From contig DXVZ01000016.1 of the NCBI GenBank assembly GCA_019417125.1, forward strand, positions 1-21,027: a DNA stretch of 21,027 nucleotides. The letters run 5' to 3'. The translations under genes and the position numbers were made by a program. Shown in pieces: positions 15,089 through 21,027 of this stretch. Origin of the DNA: Phascolarctobacterium sp. GTDB taxonomy: Bacteria > Bacillota > Negativicutes > Acidaminococcales > Acidaminococcaceae. The first letter of the stretch is position 1. Every line of letters starts with the position of its first letter. Under the pieces are notes generated by a model that was not told the DNA's origin, ran no database searches, and worked only from the letters and a program-made list of their open reading frames with translations.

Positions 15089-15108
15089 CTTTTTATGTTG
15101 CAGGCTTG

Positions 15109-15117
15109 TGTTATAAT
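15109..15117 (+). promoter_or_regulatory. Extended -10 promoter of rapZ-yvcK-whiA
   Basis: TGTTATAAT is an extended -10 (TGn plus TATAAT at 15112-15117). No good -35 lies 17 bp upstream, which is common for extended -10 promoters. The transcript would start about 25 nt before rapZ. Confidence 0.65.
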
Positions 15118-15150
15118 AATACTGATACACAGCAAGTTTTGGCGGTGATA

Positions 15151-16023
15151 ATGATGGAGGAATCCAGGTTTTTAATAATAACCGGTATGTCCGGCGCGGG
15201 CAAAACGCAAACTATCCGCACCTTGGAGGATATGAATTATTTTTGCGTCGATAACATGCCGCCTGCGCTGATTACTAAATTTGCGGAGCTGTCGCGCCAG
15301 TCGTCCGCACCGCGCAATACGGCGATTGTCGTCGATATCCGCGGCGGGCGCATTTTTGACAAGTTGGTTGAGGTACTGGACGAACTGCGCTTGAACGGCT
15401 ATTCTTACGAAATGCTGTTTTTGGACGCTTCGGACGCGGTGCTTATCCGCCGTTATAAAGAAACGCGGCGGCGCCACCCATTAGGGCAGGGCAGGACGCT
15501 GAGCGAGAGCATTGCCTACGAGCGCAGCAGCCTGCAAAAAATTAAGGACCGGGCAACGTATATTATCGATACCACTGATATGCGCGCCGATGCGCTGAAA
15601 AACAAAATCCGCGAGCTGTTTTCGGTAAACGGCAGCGGCGAGCAGATGTCGGTAACGGTGCAGTCCTTTGGGTTTAAGCACGGTTTGCCGCTGGACAGCG
15701 ACATGGTGCTGGATGTGCGTTTTTTGCCCAACCCGTTTTACGAGGACGACCTGCGCGCTTTAACCGGCAACGATGCGCCGGTGGCGCAGTTTATCGAGCG
15801 TTATCCGCAGACGCAGCAGTTTTTGGCTAAAGAAGAAGAACTTTTGGAAATGCTTTTGCCGCAGTACGTGGCGGAAGGCAAAAGCCAGCTGGTTATCAGC
15901 GTGGGCTGCACGGGCGGGCAGCACCGCTCGGTATATATTGCCAACAGGCTGGCGGCGTTTTTGCGCAAACAGGGCTATAAGGTTCTGTTAAGCCACCGCG
16001 ATTTAAGGCTTAAAAACCGTTAA
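15151..16023 (+). CDS. rapZ: RNase adapter RapZ / nucleotide-binding protein YvcJ
   Basis: This is a P-loop protein of 290 residues. In E. coli RapZ guides RNase E to a small RNA that controls glucosamine-6-phosphate synthase; the Bacillus homologue YvcJ binds nucleotides and affects competence. The Walker A motif GMSGAGKT is at 12-19, CVDNMPP follows in the first domain, and the C-terminal domain has GCTGGQHRSV. The start is ATG 15151 (or 15154), with GGTGAT just upstream as ribosome binding site; an earlier in-frame ATG at 15106 falls before the promoter -10. It is the first gene of the conserved rapZ-yvcK-whiA set. Confidence 0.93.
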   Translation: MMEESRFLIITGMSGAGKTQTIRTLEDMNYFCVDNMPPALITKFAELSRQSSAPRNTAIVVDIRGGRIFDKLVEVLDELRLNGYSYEMLFLDASDAVLIRRYKETRRRHPLGQGRTLSESIAYERSSLQKIKDRATYIIDTTDMRADALKNKIRELFSVNGSGEQMSVTVQSFGFKHGLPLDSDMVLDVRFLPNPFYEDDLRALTGNDAPVAQFIERYPQTQQFLAKEEELLEMLLPQYVAEGKSQLVISVGCTGGQHRSVYIANRLAAFLRKQGYKVLLSHRDLRLKNR

Positions 16024-16035
16024 AGGAGGCTTGTT

Positions 16036-17400
16036 ATGGGCTGGATTAGCTGGCTGTGCCCGGGCATGAACTTAAAACGCTGGCTGCTTTTGTTTACGGT
16101 GGGCGTTTTATGCTGTGCGCTGGGGCTGGCATTATTTTTTAACTATCAGTTTATGGGCTATGTGGAAGAACTGATGTTCCGCATGGCGTATCTTACAACC
16201 GGCAAATATTCCAACACGGTTTCAATGCTGGGCGGCTTTTTGTTTTTGTGCGTCGGCGGCTTTATTATGGTGTATGCTACCAGGCGCGTTATCCGTTCGG
16301 TAATGGAAGCCGTTTTGCCGGATAACAATTCATCGCTAATGGAAAAAATCTTTACGCAGCGCAAGCTGGGGCGTGGGCCTGCCATTACTGTTATCGGCGG
16401 CGGCACGGGGCTTTCTACGCTATTGCGCGGCATGAAGTATATTACAAGCAACTGCAACGCCGTTGTTACCGTGGCGGATGACGGCGGTTCTTCCGGGCGC
16501 CTACGCAAAGAAATGGGCATCATCCCGCCGGGCGATTTGCGTAACTGCCTGGTTGCGCTTGCCGACCGCGAACCTTTGATGGAACGCATTATGCAGTTCC
16601 GTTTTAACGACGGTTCGCCGCTGGCGGGGCATAACTTTGGCAATCTTTTCATCGCCGCTATGGCGGAAGCCGAAGGAAGCATGGAAGCAGGCCTGGCGGC
16701 AACCAGCCAGATTTTAAACGTGCGCGGCAAGGTAATACCATCAACGCTCAGCGACATCCGTTTGAAAGCGGAAATGACGGACGGTACTTTTATCGAAGGC
16801 GAGTCTGAAATACCAAAGGCCCATAAGCGCATCCGCCGTGTGGGCATTGAACCAGCCAACGTGCAGGCAACCGGCAGCGCGGTAGAGGCAATTTTAAACG
16901 CCGACGTGCTGATTTTAGGCCCGGGCAGCCTGTATACCAGCGTTATTCCTAATCTGATGGTAGAAGGCATCCGTGAGGCAGTGCTGCAATCGGACGCCGT
17001 TAAAATTTATGTCTGCAATGTAATGACGCAGCCCGGGGAAACGGACGGCTACGGCGCATTTGAACATGTGCAGGCGCTGATTACCCACGCCGGCGCGCAG
17101 TTCTTAGATTACGTTATCGTCAACGACCAAAACGTTACGGAAACGCAGCTGGCTCAGTATCAGCTTAAAGGCTCTATCCCGGTTACGCCGGATATTAAAA
17201 AGATTGAACGCCTGGGCATTAAGGTTGTGCCTAAAAGCCTTATCAGCAACAAGGATTTAGTGCGCCACAACCCGCAGAAGCTGGCGCAGGCAGTTATTTC
17301 GCTTATTTACCGGCTGCGGCTGTTCGGCAAGGGCTTCCGCTTTTTTGACTACTTTTTTATGCGCCAGAGTATGCGCAAATTAAAAAATAAATCGGTGTAA
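16036..17400 (+). CDS. yvcK: Gluconeogenesis factor YvcK family protein with N-terminal membrane helices
   Basis: YvcK binds UDP-sugars and is needed for growth on gluconeogenic carbon and for normal cell shape in Bacillus. The product has 454 residues, longer than the roughly 320 of B. subtilis YvcK. The core domain starts near residue 115 with ITVIGGGTGLSTLLRGMK and VADDGGSSGRLR. The first 110 residues are extra and include two hydrophobic segments, about 15-37 and 63-83, that should place the protein in the membrane. AAGGAGG lies upstream of the ATG. It begins 13 nt after rapZ and ends 4 nt before whiA. Confidence 0.92.
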   Translation: MGWISWLCPGMNLKRWLLLFTVGVLCCALGLALFFNYQFMGYVEELMFRMAYLTTGKYSNTVSMLGGFLFLCVGGFIMVYATRRVIRSVMEAVLPDNNSSLMEKIFTQRKLGRGPAITVIGGGTGLSTLLRGMKYITSNCNAVVTVADDGGSSGRLRKEMGIIPPGDLRNCLVALADREPLMERIMQFRFNDGSPLAGHNFGNLFIAAMAEAEGSMEAGLAATSQILNVRGKVIPSTLSDIRLKAEMTDGTFIEGESEIPKAHKRIRRVGIEPANVQATGSAVEAILNADVLILGPGSLYTSVIPNLMVEGIREAVLQSDAVKIYVCNVMTQPGETDGYGAFEHVQALITHAGAQFLDYVIVNDQNVTETQLAQYQLKGSIPVTPDIKKIERLGIKVVPKSLISNKDLVRHNPQKLAQAVISLIYRLRLFGKGFRFFDYFFMRQSMRKLKNKSV

Positions 17401-17403
17401 AAA

Positions 17404-18360
17404 ATGTCATTTTCTAACGATGTAAAAAACGAACTGGCACGTATCGAGGTGCAGAAAAAATGCTGCGAAAAAGCTGAACTACTGGGGCTGTTGCGCGTCA
17501 GCGGCGCGGTTATTTTGCAGGGGCGCAATATGGGCATTCATTTTTCAACCGAAAATGCCGCGCTGGCGCGCCGGATGCTGCAAATGTTGAAAAGCAATTA
17601 CAATGTGCAGACAGAGGTCGTTATTACCCGCTCGCGCCGTTTAAAAAAGAATAACCGGTATCAGGTCAGGGTTATCCCTTCCAAAGAAGCAGGCAAGGCG
17701 CTGCATGAACTGCAGCTTTTGCCTTACAGCGACGTAGCGGAGCGGCACAAACTTTTGGCGAAATCGTGCTGCCGCCGCTCCTTCCTGCGCGGCGTGTTTT
17801 TAGCGGGCGGCTCGGTCAGCAAGCCTTCCAGCGATTACCATTTGGAAGTGGTGACAGAAAACGAGGAGCTTGCCAAAAGCATCGCCAAGGTAATGCACGG
17901 TTTTTCACTGCCTGCTAAAATTACCGACCGCAAAAACGATTATATCGTCTACTTGAAAGAGGGCAACAGCATTACTGGCTTTTTGTCTGTTATCGGCGCG
18001 CATAACGCTTTAATGGAGTTTGAAAACGTGCGCATCGTAAAAGAAATGCGCAACAACGTGAACCGTGTCGTTAATTGCGAAACCGCTAATTTAAACAAAG
18101 TTGTGCAGACGGCTGTGGAGCAGCTGGAGAGCATTCGCTTTTTGGAGCGCAAAGGGTATTTTGGCAAATTGCCGGACGCTTTGCGCGCAACGGCAGAGCT
18201 GCGCCTGGAAAATCCTGATGCTTCGCTGGCGGAGCTGGCACGTGCTGCCAATGGAAAAATTAGTAAATCCGGCCTTAACCACAGGCTGAAAAAATTGCAG
18301 CAAATTGCAAAGGAACTGGGGCTGGAAATTAATGATAAGCAAAAAGAGAAAGTGGATTAA
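17404..18360 (+). CDS. whiA: DNA-binding protein WhiA
   Basis: WhiA is a sporulation and cell-division regulator in actinomycetes, and affects division and chromosome segregation in Bacillus. The 318-residue product has the N-terminal MSFSNDVKNELAR, the degenerate LAGLIDADG-type fold (about 20-200, with FLRGVFLAGGSV) and a C-terminal helix-turn-helix (about 230-310, with SLAELARAANGKISKSGLNHRLKKL). It starts 4 nt after yvcK, with no clear ribosome binding site, so coupled translation is likely. The downstream gene overlaps its end. Confidence 0.95.
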   Translation: MSFSNDVKNELARIEVQKKCCEKAELLGLLRVSGAVILQGRNMGIHFSTENAALARRMLQMLKSNYNVQTEVVITRSRRLKKNNRYQVRVIPSKEAGKALHELQLLPYSDVAERHKLLAKSCCRRSFLRGVFLAGGSVSKPSSDYHLEVVTENEELAKSIAKVMHGFSLPAKITDRKNDYIVYLKEGNSITGFLSVIGAHNALMEFENVRIVKEMRNNVNRVVNCETANLNKVVQTAVEQLESIRFLERKGYFGKLPDALRATAELRLENPDASLAELARAANGKISKSGLNHRLKKLQQIAKELGLEINDKQKEKVD

Positions 18361-19162
18361 AATACTGCTTTTGGTGATAGTAATCGCTGCGGCGGCAGCG
18401 GCAAAGCCATTGTACGATGGTTATAAAGAATACCGGCAAAACGCCGTGCCGGTGCTGGAATACCACTCCGTCGGCGGCAGCGATGACTGGCCGGCGGAAG
18501 TAATTATTAAAACAGAAGCTTTTGAAAAGCAGCTGCAATACCTGCATGATAATGGTTACCGCATGCTTTCTATGGAGCAAATGATTTACGGCTTTAAAAA
18601 CGGCGAGGATATGGGCAAAAGCGTGGTTTTGACCTTTGATGACGGGTATATTGATAATTACGTTAACGTATTTCCGCTGCTGCAAAAATATAACGCTAAT
18701 GCATCGTTTTTTATAGTGCAGTCCAAAATAGGCAAGCCGAATTACATGGGGCATAACGAGATTATGAATTTAATCCGCGCGGGTAATGATTTGGGCTCAC
18801 ACACTATCAACCACAATATTTTGACGGACATTGACCCAAAATATTTTGCGTGGGAACTTTCAAGTTCCAAATTCTTTTTGAAAAAAGAGTTTGATATGTA
18901 TTATGTGCACCTGCTTTCGTACCCTAACGGCGAGTATGACGACGAGGTTATTGCAGCTGCGATAAAATACGGTTACAACTACGCCGTTACCGGCAAAAAC
19001 GGTGCCGTGGATAAAAACTGGATAGAGCAGCATCCAATGGAAATAGGCCGCGTAATTATTAAGGGCGACATGACGGAAAGCGAATTTGCAAGCAAGCTGG
19101 AACGCTCGTACCTTTTGGGCTATTTAAAAAGTGTGGTGTTTGGAAGTTTGTTTTTTTACTGA
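18332..19162 (+). CDS. Membrane-anchored polysaccharide deacetylase family protein
   Basis: The product is a NodB-homology (carbohydrate esterase 4) protein of 276 residues. A positively charged start and one hydrophobic segment (about 9-24) should anchor it outside the membrane. The metal and catalytic motifs are present: TFDDGY (Asp103, Asp104), SHTINH (His157, His161) and SYPNGEYD (Pro198, Gly200). A peptidoglycan or other cell-wall glycan is the likely substrate, by family. The ATG at 18332 lies just before the hydrophobic segment and overlaps whiA by 29 nt; an earlier ATG at 18305 would add nine residues ahead of the charged start. The ribosome binding site is poor. Confidence 0.87.
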   Translation: MISKKRKWIKILLLVIVIAAAAAAKPLYDGYKEYRQNAVPVLEYHSVGGSDDWPAEVIIKTEAFEKQLQYLHDNGYRMLSMEQMIYGFKNGEDMGKSVVLTFDDGYIDNYVNVFPLLQKYNANASFFIVQSKIGKPNYMGHNEIMNLIRAGNDLGSHTINHNILTDIDPKYFAWELSSSKFFLKKEFDMYYVHLLSYPNGEYDDEVIAAAIKYGYNYAVTGKNGAVDKNWIEQHPMEIGRVIIKGDMTESEFASKLERSYLLGYLKSVVFGSLFFY

Positions 19163-19168
19163 TAAGGC

Positions 19169-19197
19169 TTGCGGATTTAAGCAAAACACGGTACAAT
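19169..19197 (+). promoter_or_regulatory. Promoter of the SCIFF peptide gene
   Basis: TTGCGG (19169-19174) and TACAAT (19192-19197) are 17 bp apart. They lie just after the deacetylase stop and about 30 bp before the peptide start. No terminator separates it from the upstream operon, so readthrough is possible. Confidence 0.7.
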
Positions 19198-19227
19198 AAA
19201 ATAAATAACACTTTGGAGGAATGAACG

Positions 19228-19371
19228 ATGAAAAAACACATCACTACCGTAAATAAAGCAATGCTGAACAAAACTTTAAGAACCGGCGGCTGCGGCGAAT
19301 GCCCGGCTTCCTGCCAGTCTGCCTGCAAAACTTCCTGCACTGTAGGCAACCAGGTTTGTGAACATAAATAA
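19228..19371 (+). CDS. scfA: SCIFF precursor peptide (six cysteines)
   Basis: This 47-residue gene encodes a ribosomally made peptide of the SCIFF family ('six cysteines in forty-five residues'). The leader is basic (MKKHITTVNKAMLNK). The core, GGCGECPASCQSACKTSC followed by TVGNQVC, has cysteines at 22, 25, 29, 33, 37 and 44. In studied clostridial SCIFF peptides, a radical SAM enzyme forms a thioether between a core Cys and a Thr; the threonines at 35 and 38 are candidate positions here. GGAGGA (19215-19220) lies 7 nt upstream. The biological role of mature SCIFF is not known to me. The maturase gene follows. Confidence 0.96.
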   Translation: MKKHITTVNKAMLNKTLRTGGCGECPASCQSACKTSCTVGNQVCEHK

Positions 19372-19388
19372 TCCTTTGGGTTAAAATT

Positions 19389-19402
19389 TAACAGATCTGT
19401 TA
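19389..19402. repeat. 14-bp perfect palindrome between SCIFF and maturase
   Basis: TAACAGATCTGTTA is a perfect palindrome. It lies 17 nt after the peptide stop, right before the attenuator-like hairpin. It may be an operator or part of an RNA fold. Confidence 0.6.
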
Positions 19403-19431
19403 CAGCTCCCTGACCGTCAGGGGGCTGTTTT
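19402..19431 (+). terminator. Attenuator-like hairpin between SCIFF and maturase
   Basis: Positions 19402-19413 pair with 19417-19428, 12 bp with one G-T pair, around the 3-nt loop CCG. Only four T residues follow before A, so termination may be partial. That would give much peptide mRNA and less maturase mRNA. Confidence 0.75.
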
Positions 19432-19453
19432 ATGCTTTGAAAGGTGGAATTTG

Positions 19454-20854
19454 ATGCTGATACATAAAATGCGCCTTGACAATTACAAGGCGGTGCTGGA
19501 CGTTAACAGCGGTGCGGTGCATTTGGTGGATGACCTGATTTACGATTTGCTGGACGTTTTTAACGGTGAAAACGGTGAAGAAGCCATTGCGGCTATGAAA
19601 GGCCGCTATGATGAAGCCGAACTGCGCGAAGCTGTGGAAGAACTGACGGAACTGAAAAACGAAGGGCTGCTGTTTTCACCAGAGTTTGAAGTGCCGCCGA
19701 CTTTCAGCGAAACGCCTATTTTAAAATCGCTGTGCCTGCATATCGCGCATGACTGCAATCTGCGCTGCGGCTACTGCTTCGCCGGTACGGGCGATTTTGG
19801 CGGCTGCCGTGCGCTTATGAGCAAAGAAGTTGCCGAAAAAGCGGTTGAGTTTGCCATTACCGGCAGCAAAAAACGCCATAATTTGGAACTGGACCTTTTT
19901 GGCGGCGAACCGCTGATGAACTGGCCGGTTGTGGAGCATGTAATTAACTATGTGCGCCGCCGCGAAAAAGAAACCGGCAAGAATATTAAGCTGACTCTGA
20001 CAACCAACGGCACTCTTTTAAATGATGAGAATATTAAATTTTTAAACGATAACCGCGTAATGTTGGTGCTGAGCCTTGACGGCAAAAAGGAAACGCACGA
20101 CAGAATGCGTCCGTTCCCGAACCATACCGGCAGCTATGACGCAGCTGTACGCGGCTTTAAAAAAGTTATTGAAAGCCGTAAGGGCAAAAACTATTACCTG
20201 CGCGGAACGTATACCCATTACAACACGCACTTTTGCGAAGATACGCTTGATATGACCAAAATCGGCAAGGAAATTTCCGTAGAGCCGGTTGTTGGCACTG
20301 ATGAGCCGTATGTTCTGACGGAGGAAGACCTGCCAATTTTATACGAAGAATACGACAAATTGGCGCGCGCTTACCTGCAAAAACGCCATGAAGGCGACCC
20401 GTTTGACTTTTTCCATTTTAATGTGGCGCTGGATAATGGCCCGTGCGTTGCCAAACGTTTGGCAGGATGCGGCGCGGGGCATGAATATTTTGCTATCACG
20501 CCGGAGGGCGATATTTACCCCTGCCACCAGTTTGTAGGACGCGAGCAGTATAAGCTTGGCACGCTGGATACCGGCGTTGTAAAACCGTATTTAGTGCAGA
20601 AGTTCCGCCATACCCACGTTATGACCAAGCCTGCCTGCCGCGAATGCTGGGCAAGGTTTTTCTGCAGCGGCGGCTGCCACGCCAATGCGGATTTAGTTAA
20701 CGGCGATATTAGCATTCCGTATGAATATGGCTGCAAATTGCAGAAAAAACGCCTGGAGTGCGCTATTATTCTTCAAGCCGTGCTTACTGCTGAAGCGCAG
20801 CAGGGCGAGGATAACAGGCCGCATATTACCAATTTTAAATTTGAAACCGAATAA
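19454..20854 (+). CDS. scfB: SCIFF radical SAM maturase (thioether-forming, SPASM)
   Basis: This radical SAM peptide-modifying enzyme, 466 residues, pairs with the SCIFF peptide upstream. The first 85 or so residues look like a peptide-recognition (PqqD-like) domain. The radical SAM cluster motif CNLRCGYC has cysteines 101, 105 and 108, followed by FAGTGDFGG and DLFGGEPLMNW. The C-terminal SPASM region has cysteines 331, 339, 357, 395, 398, 404, 408 and 427 (CxxC-type spacing around KPACRECWARFFCSGGCH), enough for two auxiliary Fe-S clusters. ATG 19454 is preferred to TTG 19451, with AAGGTGG 6 nt upstream. No transporter or protease gene for the peptide is seen before the window ends. Confidence 0.95.
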   Translation: MLIHKMRLDNYKAVLDVNSGAVHLVDDLIYDLLDVFNGENGEEAIAAMKGRYDEAELREAVEELTELKNEGLLFSPEFEVPPTFSETPILKSLCLHIAHDCNLRCGYCFAGTGDFGGCRALMSKEVAEKAVEFAITGSKKRHNLELDLFGGEPLMNWPVVEHVINYVRRREKETGKNIKLTLTTNGTLLNDENIKFLNDNRVMLVLSLDGKKETHDRMRPFPNHTGSYDAAVRGFKKVIESRKGKNYYLRGTYTHYNTHFCEDTLDMTKIGKEISVEPVVGTDEPYVLTEEDLPILYEEYDKLARAYLQKRHEGDPFDFFHFNVALDNGPCVAKRLAGCGAGHEYFAITPEGDIYPCHQFVGREQYKLGTLDTGVVKPYLVQKFRHTHVMTKPACRECWARFFCSGGCHANADLVNGDISIPYEYGCKLQKKRLECAIILQAVLTAEAQQGEDNRPHITNFKFETE

Positions 20855-20871
20855 TTTACGGTATTTTACGC

Positions 20872-20911
20872 TGCCCCTGCAAAAAAATTTACGCAGGGGT
20901 ATTGCTTTTTT
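20872..20911 (+). terminator. Maturase gene terminator
   Basis: Positions 20872-20880 (core CCCCTGC) pair with 20893-20901 (core GCAGGGG) around a 12-nt A/T-rich loop. A T6 run follows at 20906-20911. Confidence 0.85.
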
Positions 20912-20940
20912 ACGAAAAGTCTGCTATTATACTAAATACA

Positions 20941-20964
20941 GTTTGTTACACAGATTTAACAAAC
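20941..20964. repeat. 8-bp inverted repeat before the right edge
   Basis: GTTTGTTA (20941-20948) and TAACAAAC (20957-20964) are separated by 8 bp. It lies upstream of a candidate -35 box and may be an operator for a gene beyond the window. Confidence 0.45.
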
Positions 20965-21004
20965 GCTGAATGAAAAACTTTGTGAAAAAAGATGAAAAAA
21001 GCGC

Positions 21005-21010
21005 TTGACA
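21005..21010 (+). promoter_or_regulatory. Candidate -35 box at the window end
   Basis: A perfect TTGACA lies 17 bp before the last base, so any -10 would begin just outside the window. No gene starts between the terminator and this point. Confidence 0.4.
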
Positions 21011-21027
21011 AACTGATAAAAGTGTAA

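Noticed and set aside
14602..15135. Minus-strand open frame over the end of bioA
   Set aside because: It overlaps conserved bioA codons and the bio terminator; shadow frame.
16158..16970. Minus-strand open frame of 270 codons inside yvcK
   Set aside because: Shadow of the well-supported yvcK frame; it has no family motif, promoter or ribosome binding site.

Overview
The window looks like part of a chromosome from an anaerobic Bacillota. I lean towards a Negativicutes-type organism over a classical Clostridium, but only moderately. The evidence is: ribosomal protein L27 made with an N-terminal extension and a Prp protease gene beside it; an L21-type leader RNA; the rapZ-yvcK-whiA cluster; a SCIFF peptide with its radical SAM maturase; and a biotin synthase carrying the sequence changes I associate with anaerobes. 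Core genes are moderately GC-rich. One internal block is clearly AT-rich. No rRNA, CRISPR array, insertion sequence or phage gene was seen.

Layout. (1) Positions 1-580: a possible gene remnant, an inverted repeat, a two-way terminator and tRNA-Arg(CCG) on the minus strand with a good promoter. (2) 595-3536, plus strand: AI-2E family membrane protein, a small CGGC-domain protein and an RNase E/G family nuclease, closely spaced. (3) 3526-4710: a sigma-A-type promoter inside the end of rng, an L21-type leader, then rplU-prp-rpmA, closed by two long hairpins. (4) 4733-8353: an AT-rich module with a class V aminotransferase-fold enzyme and a DAACS-family symporter on the minus strand, divergent from an RpiR-family regulator. 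A repeat-rich intergenic region overlaps both promoters. (5) 8481-9835: trxA-trxB with promoter and terminator. (6) 9877-15088: bioB-W-F-D-A behind a BirA-type operator that encloses the -10 box. This makes biotin from pimelate. (7) 15112-19162: rapZ-yvcK-whiA plus a membrane-anchored polysaccharide deacetylase. (8) 19169-20911: SCIFF precursor and its maturase, with a palindrome and an attenuator-like hairpin between them. (9) 20912-21027: an inverted repeat and a TTGACA box whose -10 would lie outside the window.

The least explained part is the AT-rich module. Its transporter has lost the residues that bind an acidic side chain. Its PLP enzyme looks like a cysteine desulfurase but lacks the catalytic cysteine loop. 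Its regulator probably binds four ACAACAT boxes arranged as two copies 73 bp apart. The best reading is uptake and breakdown of an unidentified, probably non-acidic amino acid. Other points worth a second look are the type II-like BioB, the unusual L27 cleavage site, the membrane-anchored YvcK and the SCIFF locus control region.
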